Source: Pontibacter coccineus (lineage in GTDB: Bacteria > Bacteroidota > Bacteroidia > Cytophagales > Hymenobacteraceae). Taken from it: 64,000 bases of DNA. The position numbers and the translations under genes were made by a program. This document shows, one piece after another, positions 56,808 to 64,000 of the stretch. The stretch covers positions 124,001-188,000 of the forward strand of contig NZ_JAUOTN010000008.1 of NCBI RefSeq assembly GCF_030546575.1, written 5' to 3'. Positions within the stretch are counted from its first letter, which is position 1. Each line of letters begins with the position of its first letter. Under the pieces are notes generated by a model, which ran no database searches, had not been told where the DNA came from, and saw nothing but the letters and a program-made list of their open reading frames with translations.

Positions 56808-57488
56808 ATGAACGTTTTTATTAACGATATTCCGCTTATCATCAAAAAGTCAAACGAGAAGGTATACCGTCATCACTACGACCTGGTGCTCGATGCCGAT
56901 AACCACTTCACGTCCAAGGATCTGGTAGGGGATGTGCTCATCAAACGGGCCGATCCGCTGTTGATCGACCGTATTGTGCGGCTGATGGAGGTGAAGAAGC
57001 TAAAAAAACTCAATTCGCTTACGCTGGTTGCTAATAAAAAGAAGCAGATGATCGAGCACCTCAAGGATCAGTTTAAGATCGTAAAGGCTGGTGGCGGACT
57101 GGTTCTGAAAGATGATAAGATCCTGATGATCTATCGCCTCGGTGTTTGGGACCTGCCAAAAGGCAAACTGAACAAAGGTGAAAAAGTGCTGGATGGTGCT
57201 GTGCGTGAAGTAGAGGAGGAGTGCAACATTACGGTAGAGGTACTGAGCAAACTCCCCAAAACCTGGCATTCCTATGCTTTTAAGGGCAAGAAGATCCTTA
57301 AGAAAACGAGCTGGTATTTGATGCAATGCACCGATGACAGCCTGATGAAGCCTCAGGCCGAGGAGTTTATCGAAGAAGTGCGCTGGATGACGCCGGAAGA
57401 GGCGATGGAAGCGCTACCCAAAGCCTATACCTCCATTGCCTTTATTGTGCGGGAATATCTCCAATCTCTGAAATCCGGAAAGGTATAA
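56808..57488 (+). CDS. Nudix hydrolase, 226 aa
   Basis: Starts MNVFINDIPLII at 56808, the first plausible start after an AT-rich promoter region. The Nudix box is complete as a G-x5-E-x7-REVEEE-type motif (KGKLNKGEKVLDGAVREVEEECNI). A 90-residue N-terminal region precedes the Nudix domain, as in several Bacteroidota proteins. Its end overlaps the convergent coaD gene by 47 bases. Substrate unknown. Confidence 0.9.
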   Translation: MNVFINDIPLIIKKSNEKVYRHHYDLVLDADNHFTSKDLVGDVLIKRADPLLIDRIVRLMEVKKLKKLNSLTLVANKKKQMIEHLKDQFKIVKAGGGLVLKDDKILMIYRLGVWDLPKGKLNKGEKVLDGAVREVEEECNITVEVLSKLPKTWHSYAFKGKKILKKTSWYLMQCTDDSLMKPQAEEFIEEVRWMTPEEAMEALPKAYTSIAFIVREYLQSLKSGKV

Positions 57489-57921
57489 AATCATCCACGT
57501 TGCCCCCGAAGCGGTGAATTTCGCGGATGATGGTGGAACTGATGGCCGCCAAAGCCGGTGAAGTGATCAGGAAGACCGTCTCCAACTCCGGATTAATGTG
57601 GCGGTTGGCCTGTGCGATCGTGTTCTCGTACTCGAAGTCCGTCGTGTTGCGCAGTCCGCGCAGCAAAAAAGTAGCTCCTACTTCTCGGGCAAACTCCGCC
57701 GTTAGGCCCTTATATGCCTCGGCCTTGATGTTAGGCCGGTCCTTGAACACCCCATTGATCACCTCCACCATCTTCTCCACCGGAATGTAGCGCTGCTTGC
57801 TGCTGTTGTTGCCGATGGCAATGATGATCTCATCAAACATTTTAGAACCACGCAATACTACATCCAGGTGGCCATTGGTAAAAGGGTCAAACGATCCGGG
57901 GAAAATAGCGGTTCTTTTCAT
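57442..57921 (-). CDS. coaD: Phosphopantetheine adenylyltransferase
   Basis: Penultimate enzyme of coenzyme A synthesis. The T/HxGH motif is within PGSFDPFTNGHLDVV (His18), with LLRGLRNTTDFEYE and ISSTIIREI as in all CoaD proteins. 159 aa is standard. In Bacteroidota it typically lies beside DUF3822, as here. The last 16 codons overlap the convergent Nudix gene. Confidence 0.96.
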   Translation of the reverse strand: MKRTAIFPGSFDPFTNGHLDVVLRGSKMFDEIIIAIGNNSSKQRYIPVEKMVEVINGVFKDRPNIKAEAYKGLTAEFAREVGATFLLRGLRNTTDFEYENTIAQANRHINPELETVFLITSPALAAISSTIIREIHRFGGNVDDFIPFRISEIGDIPAQ

Positions 57922-58134
57922 TGTTGATTGAGTGAATGAGTGACTTAGTGAATGAGTGAGTAAAATTGTTGATTGTTAGTGGTTAATGGGTATATCTTGA
58001 AGCGACTTGAATTAGGTGTTGAGGGCTTTAGTCAGTGAAGAAAGCAGCTGATATTCTGATTAGTATGGAAGAGTTCTAACAATTTAGCAATTCAACCACC
58101 AACCATTTAACCATCAACAATTTAACAATTCATT
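57921..58134. repeat. Short tandem and AT-rich simple repeats
   Basis: TTGTTGATTG occurs at 57921 and again near 57967. The unit AGTGAATGAGTGA is repeated at 57931-57959, and CAATTTAGCAATT...AACAATTTAACAATT forms a second low-complexity patch at 58079-58132. Probably replication-slippage sequence. Confidence 0.6.
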
Positions 58135-59022
58135 TTATTCGCAGAAGTGTAAACTGAAGAGTTCGAAGTAGCGGTGATCGAACAAGTCGTCGAACTTGTA
58201 GCTGTAGCCTACATCGGCGGGCCGTTTACCGAAGCGTACCTGGCGAATGTATTTTTTGAGCATGTTGAAGAGGCTGGAGTCAGGCGTGATATCGCCCCAG
58301 GCGGTGATGGTTTCCTGCTCAGGGTTCATTTTCTGCTCCTGCATCACAAAAACAACGAAGTAAATGAAGTCTTCCGGACTCAGGTAATGGAACACGTTGC
58401 AAAACTGAAGCCCGTTTTCATCTATAACGAGCACGGTTACATAATTCCGCTCCACATAAAGGTGCATGGTCCGCCCAGCTTTTCGGTCCGTCTGGTGCAG
58501 CAGGCTTTTGATCAAAGCACTGGTCTGGTGGGTAAATTGAACGTTGCGTTCCGGGAAAAGGCTCTGGAGCGTGCGGTAGAGTGCACTGTCGATCGCAAAA
58601 ATATTCACCGCTTCCAGGCCGAAGGTGCGGTTGTGAAGGATGACGTGGTGCTGCGGGTCGAGGGTGCTGTGCAGGCGCAGGTAGTCTTCCTGGTGCGCCG
58701 GATCAAAGAGAGTCTCCGGCACAAGGGTAAAGAACTGATTGCTGATGCTGACGCGAATATCCAGCCAGCGCTGTTCCTGCAGGATAGGGCTTTGGTCGGC
58801 GATCAGGCGCAGCTGTTCTGCTATTTGGAGCGGCGTGAAAACCGTGATCAGCTCATAGTCTTCCAGCGCCACAAACTTGTTGCGCTCCACATCGGCTACG
58901 GCCAGGCGCATGGCTTTGGAACTGACCGCAATATACAGGTTACTATTGCCTGCCTGCGAAAGCTGAAAAGCCTCGTCCTGTAACTGATAGGAAAGCCGAA
59001 AGTGCGTGTTGATGGTATTCAA
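58135..59022 (-). CDS. DUF3822 family protein
   Basis: A 295-residue soluble protein of the DUF3822 family, which regularly sits next to coaD and rsmD in Bacteroidota. LSQAGNSNLYIAVSSKAMRLAVADVERNKFVALEDYELI and the YVERNYVTVLVIDENGLQFCNVFHY block suggest an actin/hsp70-like ATPase fold. Role unknown. Its start ATG follows a GGTATAG motif. Confidence 0.88.
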   Translation of the reverse strand: MNTINTHFRLSYQLQDEAFQLSQAGNSNLYIAVSSKAMRLAVADVERNKFVALEDYELITVFTPLQIAEQLRLIADQSPILQEQRWLDIRVSISNQFFTLVPETLFDPAHQEDYLRLHSTLDPQHHVILHNRTFGLEAVNIFAIDSALYRTLQSLFPERNVQFTHQTSALIKSLLHQTDRKAGRTMHLYVERNYVTVLVIDENGLQFCNVFHYLSPEDFIYFVVFVMQEQKMNPEQETITAWGDITPDSSLFNMLKKYIRQVRFGKRPADVGYSYKFDDLFDHRYFELFSLHFCE

Positions 59023-59087
59023 GGTATAGGAGCTCCAGGTAATGCTATATTGTGCTATGCAAGTATACTAAAAATATAGTAAAATGA

Positions 59088-59576
59088 TCATGCCTGCACG
59101 AAGCGATGCGGCAATCCGAACAGATCGTCCAGCGAAAACAGGTAATGGAGGATGCGGTGCTTGTCTGCCAATGGGATTTGCCAGAGCTCTTCCAGACTCA
59201 GAAAAGCAACCTCTTCGATCAGCTGCTGGTCGGCACTCGCTTCCGGATCTATACCTGTTATCAGTTCGCCGCCTGTCAATTCCAGTTCAAAGAATAGCTC
59301 CACGGCCTGAAGTGGCTCTTCCAGAAACTCATTGACAAACAGGAAGCGCTTTACTTTTGTCTGAAGGCCCGTCTCTTCCAGCACTTCCCGTACCAGACAG
59401 GCTTCAACGGACTCGCCGTACTGCAGTCCGCCGCCAGGAGGCGCCCAGAATGCAGCATTGTTGAGCGTCGGCTGATGTCTTACAAGCAAAAGCTTGTTGT
59501 CCTTCAGGCAAATGCCGCACACGCGCAGCCTTACTTTACCGGCATAGGCGGCGGCATTGGGGTTTAGTGTGTTCAT
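59088..59576 (-). CDS. Nudix hydrolase, 162 aa
   Basis: Compact Nudix protein with the complete box WAPPGGGLQYGESVEACLVREVLEETGL (key Glu residues in REVLEETG). It is a different subgroup from the 226-aa Nudix gene and resembles MutT-like hydrolases. The C-terminal IPLADKHRILHYLF is helical. It is divergent from the thioesterase gene. Substrate unknown. Confidence 0.92.
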   Translation of the reverse strand: MNTLNPNAAAYAGKVRLRVCGICLKDNKLLLVRHQPTLNNAAFWAPPGGGLQYGESVEACLVREVLEETGLQTKVKRFLFVNEFLEEPLQAVELFFELELTGGELITGIDPEASADQQLIEEVAFLSLEELWQIPLADKHRILHYLFSLDDLFGLPHRFVQA

Positions 59577-59613
59577 GTTTGCGATAGCGGGGTATAGGTG
59601 GTAAATTTACAAA

Positions 59614-60063
59614 ATGATTCAGACCTACAACCCCGATTTTCGGGCAGATATAAAAGAAAAGCTGGAGCGGCAGGAGTTTATGAAGCTCATGGGCTTTGAA
59701 GTTACTAAAATTGAAGTGGGCAGGGTAGAGGGCGAAATGCTGCTGGAGCAGAAGCACAAGCAGCACAAAGGCTTTGCGCACGGCGGCGTTATTGCGACCC
59801 TGGCCGATATTGTGGCGGGCTTTGCCGCCGTGAGCCTGGTGCCGAAAGGCCACCATGTAGTCACAGCCGAGATAAAGGTGTCCTACTTCCATCCGGGAGT
59901 GGGCGACAAACTGCTTGCCAAAGGCTATGTGCTGAAGCAGGGGCGCAAACTTAATTTCTGCGAGGCCGAAGTATACGTGGTAAAAGGAGCCGAAGAGCCT
60001 CTCCTGATCGCCAAAGCCAGCGCCTCCATGGCCAACATCGCACCCGAGGAGCTTAAAAGGTAA
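59614..60063 (+). CDS. PaaI-type hotdog thioesterase
   Basis: A 149-residue acyl-CoA thioesterase of the PaaI/YigI type. The HGGVIATLADIVAGFAA motif places the active-site Gly-Gly/Asp, and VTAEIKVSYFHPGVGDKLLAKG is the usual strand pattern. It hydrolyses medium or aromatic acyl-CoA esters in homologues. It is followed by AT-rich DNA with inverted repeats before the helicase gene. Confidence 0.93.
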   Translation: MIQTYNPDFRADIKEKLERQEFMKLMGFEVTKIEVGRVEGEMLLEQKHKQHKGFAHGGVIATLADIVAGFAAVSLVPKGHHVVTAEIKVSYFHPGVGDKLLAKGYVLKQGRKLNFCEAEVYVVKGAEEPLLIAKASASMANIAPEELKR

Positions 60064-60079
60064 AAAGTTCGGAATTTAG

Positions 60080-60209
60080 AAAGGTAGAAAGTTGCTGAAT
60101 ATAGCTTTCCGGCCTGAATGTCATTACAGCGTGTATTGTTACTTAGTGGTTACCTACAGACGTTCTCTCAAATTCCTAAACTTTCATACTTCCCCAACTT
60201 TCTACCTTT
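60080..60209. repeat. Inverted repeat between thioesterase and helicase genes
   Basis: AAAGGTAGAAAGTTG at 60080-60094 is repeated as its reverse complement at 60195-60209. Similar TAGAAAG-rich words surround both copies. No function recognised. Confidence 0.5.
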
Positions 60210-60237
60210 TTGATTTTCTAACTTTCTAATTTAAATT

Positions 60238-61644
60238 ATGCGTCCAGTAGAGGCACTTAGAACAAGTTTTCCGTTTGAGCCTACCCAGGACCAGGCACGG
60301 CTTTTTGCCAGGCTCGACGAATTTATAATGGACACCGAAGCCGAGAAATCGGTGTTTTTGCTCAAGGGTTACGCCGGTACGGGCAAGACCACTGTGGTGA
60401 CTTCGCTGGTAAAGATTCTCCGCACTTTCGGGTATAAGTATGTACTACTGGCCCCGACAGGCCGTGCTGCCAAGGTGATGGCCTCATACAGCGGACGCAA
60501 AGCCTTTACCATCCACAAAAAAATCTACCGGCAAACTGCCAACCCATATTCCGAGGGACTGGCCTTCACCCGCATGCCCAACAAGGCAGACAAGACGTTT
60601 TACATCGTAGACGAGTCCTCCATGATCTCAGACGACAGCGGCTTCGGGCAGAATGGTTTGCTACGGGATTTGATGGGCTACGTGTTTGAGAACAAGAGCA
60701 ACAAACTGCTACTGATCGGTGATACGGCCCAGTTGCCGCCGGTTAACCAGGCGTTGAGTCCGGCACTTAACGCCGATTATCTGAAGCAGAACTTCCGCTG
60801 CCAGGTGCACGAGTTGGAGCTGCGCCAGGTGATGCGACAGGCTGAGGCCTCAGGTATACTGATGAACGCCACGCAACTGCGCGATCAGCTGCTAAGCGAC
60901 AAGCCTGAAATAAAACTGCACACCAAGGGCTGGCGCGACATTTACCGCATGACGGGCGAAAAGCTTGAAGACGGCCTGCGCTATGCGTATGATAAGTTTG
61001 GGGTCGAAAACTCCATCGTGATCTGCCGCTCCAACAAATCAGCCAACCTCTATAACCAGCACATCCGGCGCCAGATCTTTTTCTCGGAGGACGAAATAGG
61101 AGTGGGGGATTACCTGATGATCGTACGCAACAACTATTTCTGGTTGCCTAAAGAGTCTAACATAGGCTTTATGGCCAACGGTGACTTTGTGGAGATCACC
61201 AAAATCATTCGGTATGAAGACATGTACGACCTCCGCTTTGCCGATGTGCGCGTACGCTTTGTCGACTATCCGGAGGAAGAAGAGCTCGAAGTGAAGATCA
61301 TGCTTGACACACTTTATACCGATGCACCGGCACTGCCAGCCGACCAGAACAAGAAGCTCTACGATGCGGTGCTGCAGGATTACGCGGACATTAAAAACAA
61401 ACGGGAGCGCTCCAAAGAGATGAAGCAGAACCCTTACCTGAATGCCCTGCAGGTTAAGTTTGCCTACGCCCTGACCTGCCACAAAGCGCAGGGCGGTCAG
61501 TGGAAGGCGGTGTTTGTGGACCAGGGCTTTTTGAAGGATGATATGGTGAACGAGGAGTTTGCGCGTTGGCTTTATACGGCGCTCACCCGCTCGTCAGAAG
61601 AACTATATTTGCTGAACTTTAGCAAGCAACTATTGGTTGACTGA
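60238..61644 (+). CDS. AAA ATPase/helicase with UvrD-C2 domain, RecD2-like
   Basis: A 468-residue SF1 helicase-like protein. Walker A is GYAGTGKTTVVTSL near residue 45, Walker B-like VDESSMISD near 125, and VMRQAEASGILMN follows. The end carries the UvrD-C2 motif ALTCHKAQGGQWKAVFVDQG and a YTALTRSSEELYLL motif VI. It lacks the long N-terminal OB/SH3 domains of RecD2, so it is a short relative seen in Bacteroidota. It probably acts in DNA repair or recombination. Confidence 0.92.
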   Translation: MRPVEALRTSFPFEPTQDQARLFARLDEFIMDTEAEKSVFLLKGYAGTGKTTVVTSLVKILRTFGYKYVLLAPTGRAAKVMASYSGRKAFTIHKKIYRQTANPYSEGLAFTRMPNKADKTFYIVDESSMISDDSGFGQNGLLRDLMGYVFENKSNKLLLIGDTAQLPPVNQALSPALNADYLKQNFRCQVHELELRQVMRQAEASGILMNATQLRDQLLSDKPEIKLHTKGWRDIYRMTGEKLEDGLRYAYDKFGVENSIVICRSNKSANLYNQHIRRQIFFSEDEIGVGDYLMIVRNNYFWLPKESNIGFMANGDFVEITKIIRYEDMYDLRFADVRVRFVDYPEEEELEVKIMLDTLYTDAPALPADQNKKLYDAVLQDYADIKNKRERSKEMKQNPYLNALQVKFAYALTCHKAQGGQWKAVFVDQGFLKDDMVNEEFARWLYTALTRSSEELYLLNFSKQLLVD

Positions 61645-61723
61645 TATATTTGGATGGTCTGCCAAAACGTTAGAACTTAACAACAGACGAATCGTAACAG
61701 CAATAGCTAAACCCTTTATACGT

Positions 61724-62170
61724 ATGAAAAAGTTAATTCTGTCTTTTGCAATGGCAGCACTGGTAGCCGGTGGTGCCGTGGCGCAGCAAGGTCCTGCTAA
61801 GCAAACTGCCGCTCCGCAGGCACAGGCCAAATCAGGTCCTGCCATCTCTTTTGAGTCAACCGAGCACAATTTCGGTGAGATCACTCAGGGCGATGTGGTG
61901 GAGCATACCTTTACCTTTACCAACACTGGTACACAACCGGTTATCATCGACCGCGTGGATGTAACTTGTGGCTGTACCTCGCCTGCCTGGACCAAAGAAG
62001 CCGTAATGCCCGGCAAGACAGGTTTCGTTAAGGCAAAGTATAACAGCACAGGTCGTATGGGACAGCAGAAGAAAGCCATCACGATCCATTCTAACACAGG
62101 TGAGCCGACCTACGTTTACATCGTAGCCAATATCAAAGAAAAACCAGCCTCTGCCGCTAAAACGCAGTAA
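61724..62170 (+). CDS. DUF1573 periplasmic protein
   Basis: The start MKKLIL (61724) gives a signal peptide (AALVAGGAVAQQ). The rest is an Ig-like DUF1573 domain: ISFESTEHNFGEITQGDVVEHTFTFTNTGTQPVIIDRVDVTCGCTSPAW, with the conserved CGC motif, and YNSTGRMGQQKKAITIHSN. Proteins of this type are abundant in Bacteroidota; the function is not known. The previous gene ends 80 bases earlier. Confidence 0.92.
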   Translation: MKKLILSFAMAALVAGGAVAQQGPAKQTAAPQAQAKSGPAISFESTEHNFGEITQGDVVEHTFTFTNTGTQPVIIDRVDVTCGCTSPAWTKEAVMPGKTGFVKAKYNSTGRMGQQKKAITIHSNTGEPTYVYIVANIKEKPASAAKTQ

Positions 62171-62183
62171 GTTGTTATAGCAT

Positions 62184-62234
62184 CATAAGACAGAAAGGCT
62201 CCCGGCATATAACCGGGAGCCTTTTTGTCTTATG
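62184..62234. terminator. Long terminator between convergent genes
   Basis: A 22-bp stem with one mismatch (arms 62184-62205 and 62213-62234), GC-rich core GGCTCCCGG / CCGGGAGCC and a T run. Shared by the DUF1573 and DUF423 genes. Confidence 0.9.
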
Positions 62235-62248
62235 AATATCCCTATACC

Positions 62249-62626
62249 TTAAAGGGCTTTCAGTATAGCATAGAACAAGGCGGCCCAACCTATGATCAGG
62301 GCGGTTCCACCGATCGGGGTGATGGCACCCAGCCAGGTCATGCCTGTTAGAACGAGGGTATAGAGAGAGCCCGAGAAGATGAAGATACCGATCAGGAAAG
62401 CCCAGGCGGCAATCTGCAGCGCAGGATGCTCTACTTTGAAAAGCAGCAGACCCACGGCCAGCAGTGCCAGGGTATGGTACATCTGGTATTTCACAGCCGT
62501 TTCAAACGTCTCGACACGGTTGGTGGCACGCAGCATGGGCGCCAGCGCATGCGCTCCGAAGGCACCGATCATCACACTAAGTGCTCCGAAGGCACTGGCT
62601 ATTAGGAGTATGGCTTTTTGAGTCAC
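62249..62626 (-). CDS. DUF423 family membrane protein
   Basis: A 125-residue integral membrane protein with about four helices. GAFGAHAL near the N-terminus, NRVETFETAVKYQMYHTLALLAVGLL and IFSGSLYTLVLTG...ITPIGGTALIIGW are the DUF423 (YgdD/YwdK) pattern. The role is unknown. Confidence 0.93.
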   Translation of the reverse strand: MTQKAILLIASAFGALSVMIGAFGAHALAPMLRATNRVETFETAVKYQMYHTLALLAVGLLLFKVEHPALQIAAWAFLIGIFIFSGSLYTLVLTGMTWLGAITPIGGTALIIGWAALFYAILKAL

Positions 62627-62682
62627 GGGGTAGGTATATTTTGGTTGAATCAGACACTAATTTCCGACATAATTCCACCATT

Positions 62683-63600
62683 TCATAATTCCCGGTACAA
62701 GTTCGGGTAATCCGAGATCAGTCCGTCCACGCCCATCTCTTTTAACCGCTGCATCTCCTGCAACTCATTGATGGTCCAGGGAACAACCTTCATCCCTTTT
62801 GCGTGGCAATCTTTGATCAGCTTTGGCGTGACGAGCCGGTAGTAGGGGCTGTAGATGTCAGGTATAAAACCCAGCGTTTCCAGGTTCTTGTTCAGGCCCG
62901 TCGCGTTCTCCACCAGCAGCGACGTTTTAATGTGCGGGTAGCGCTGGCGCAGCACCTGCAGCGTGCGAACGTCAAACGACTGGATGATCACCCATTCGGC
63001 TATACCTTTTGCTTCGATCACCTCCATCAGCAAGTCCACAAACTCCTCTGGCGCGGGGTGCAGTTTGCCGTCGCCACTCGGCTTTGACTTGGTTTCGATG
63101 TTGTAGTATACCTGCGGCAGGTTGTTCTGCTGCAGGTATACCTGCACCGAGTCGATCAGATCGGAGAGGAGGGGTTTGTAGGTAGGAAGCTTCTCCTGAT
63201 GCGGAAACTTTGCGTAAAATTTCGAGCCTGCATCAAAGGTCCTGATAGTGGCATAGTCCAGCTGATAAAGGACATACTTGTGCTTGTCAGCGGGGGGGAT
63301 TTCGCTGCCATCGGGCAAAAGGTCATGCTCATGGTTGATGTACGGGTCATGCGACAAAACCACCTGCCCGTCTTTGGTGATGTGCGTGTCCATCTCCAGT
63401 GTGGTCACTCCCAACTCCAGGGCCCGGATCATGGCCGGAATGGTGTTTTCGGGCATCAGTCCGCGGGCACCCCGGTGGCCTTCCAGATCGAAAGCGGGCA
63501 GGTGGCGGACTGTGCTGTCAGGTATAGCGCCTTGTTGTGCAGGCATGGTACAGGAGCTTAGCAGGTATAGGAAAGGGGCAACAAGCAGGTTTTTGTGCAT
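62683..63600 (-). CDS. Glycerophosphodiester phosphodiesterase lipoprotein
   Basis: Cleaves glycerophosphodiesters to glycerol-3-phosphate and an alcohol. The 305-residue protein begins with a lipobox (LLSSC, Cys17) so it is anchored in the envelope. The GDPD motif EGHRGARGLMPENTIPA carries the catalytic His; LEMDTHITKDGQVVLSHDP holds the metal-binding Glu/Asp and the second His. The C-terminal GLISDYP is also family-typical. Confidence 0.95.
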   Translation of the reverse strand: MHKNLLVAPFLYLLSSCTMPAQQGAIPDSTVRHLPAFDLEGHRGARGLMPENTIPAMIRALELGVTTLEMDTHITKDGQVVLSHDPYINHEHDLLPDGSEIPPADKHKYVLYQLDYATIRTFDAGSKFYAKFPHQEKLPTYKPLLSDLIDSVQVYLQQNNLPQVYYNIETKSKPSGDGKLHPAPEEFVDLLMEVIEAKGIAEWVIIQSFDVRTLQVLRQRYPHIKTSLLVENATGLNKNLETLGFIPDIYSPYYRLVTPKLIKDCHAKGMKVVPWTINELQEMQRLKEMGVDGLISDYPNLYREL

Positions 63601-63710
63601 GCGAATATTTTAGCAGTAAAGTAGGCGAATCCACAGGCAAGGCTATACCTTTTACCCGTTAAGAAATCGTTAAGTCTTCTACCTGCCTGTTACCTTGTTT
63701 CTACTGCGGC

Positions 63711-64000
63711 TTATTCGTCTTCGCCTTCCAGCGCTTCGATCACCTGCTCTTCGAATTCATCCTGGCTGTCGTACTGCGTGAATTCCAGGGTCTTGCCTTT
63801 TTGCTTCAGTTCGTGCAGCACATCCAGTGCCACCACCAGCGGCTCCATTTCGCGACCGATCAGACTTGCATCCCAATCCGAACCGAGCAGCAGTTGGTCA
63901 CCGTACATGCCCACGCACCAGTTCTCCAAAAACTCAACCAAGGTGATGGATTCCGGCGTGTAATCCTTCCAGTCATCTTCGGCACAAGTTTTGGCACCTG
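63711..64000 (-). CDS. DUF2750-like protein (5' truncated by window end)
   Basis: The reading frame continues off the right edge without a stop, so only the C-terminal part is visible. TLVEFLENWCVGMYGDQLLLGSDWDASLIGREMEPLVVALDVLHELK resembles the end of DUF2750 proteins, and a Glu/Asp-rich tail follows (QYDSQDEFEEQVIEALEGEDE). No function is known. The assignment is by eye and moderate. Confidence 0.55.
   Translation of the reverse strand, partial: GAKTCAEDDWKDYTPESITLVEFLENWCVGMYGDQLLLGSDWDASLIGREMEPLVVALDVLHELKQKGKTLEFTQYDSQDEFEEQVIEALEGEDE

Noticed and set aside
1..64000. CRISPR arrays
   Set aside because: No set of evenly spaced direct repeats with unique spacers is present; the repeats at 20.5 and 57.9 kb are irregular.

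Overview
The window looks like chromosomal DNA of a Bacteroidota member of the order Cytophagales, most likely a Hymenobacteraceae/Pontibacter-like bacterium. This rests on Bacteroidota-restricted families (DUF5103, DUF3276/PUR, DUF3822, DUF5723), promoters of the TTG-N19-TAnnTTTG type (clearest at the tRNA-Glu gene), tRNA without encoded CCA, and weak Shine-Dalgarno signals. The species assignment is inference. Most genes are GC-rich, single or in short operons, and separated by strong hairpin terminators.

Layout. 1-2.4 kb: end of a GH20 hexosaminidase and an SRAP/YedK protein. 2.5-11.5 kb: a type I restriction-modification locus (hsdM, a 169-aa orphan, hsdS, hsdR, all minus strand) split by an AT-rich, oppositely oriented cassette holding a YCDD reverse transcriptase, a structured RNA-like leader and a SLATT-like remnant. 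This is the best candidate for a defence system of the defence-associated reverse transcriptase (DRT) kind. 11.7-28 kb: lipoproteins, membrane proteins, a PRC-barrel/DUF2382 protein, an OmpA protein, two NAD(P)-binding oxidoreductases, a SIMPL gene broken by an amber codon, a phosphodiesterase-like lipoprotein, a serine hydrolase and an outer-membrane protein. 28-33.7 kb: gamma-glutamyltransferase, then an aromatic amino acid operon preceded by two tandem Tyr/Phe-rich leader peptides, each followed by a terminator. Its second gene is a TyrA-DAHP synthase-chorismate mutase fusion.

33.7-37.4 kb: sulfate assimilation (cysN, cysD, cysH, DUF2061) with an Rrf2 regulator. 37.6-38.3 kb: a frameshifted M50-type protease. 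38.3-42 kb: porin, BCCT transporter and tandem universal stress protein in one operon. 42.2-46.6 kb: OmpA-family barrel, an Ig-repeat/DUF3494 ice-binding-like lipoprotein and an AraC-type regulator. 46.8 kb: tRNA-Glu. 47-64 kb: housekeeping genes such as ychF, PUR protein, RlpA-like, DUF58, rhodanese, AlkA-type glycosylase, threonine aldolase, pyrE, two Nudix proteins, coaD, DUF3822, thioesterase, a RecD2-like helicase, DUF1573, DUF423, GDPD and a truncated gene at the edge.

Throughout the window the heptamer GGTATAG/CTATACC (often AGGTATAG) recurs about 70 times by eye count, against roughly 8 expected. It lies both between and inside genes and sometimes supplies the stop codon. It behaves like a genome-wide highly iterated motif comparable in kind to cyanobacterial HIP1.
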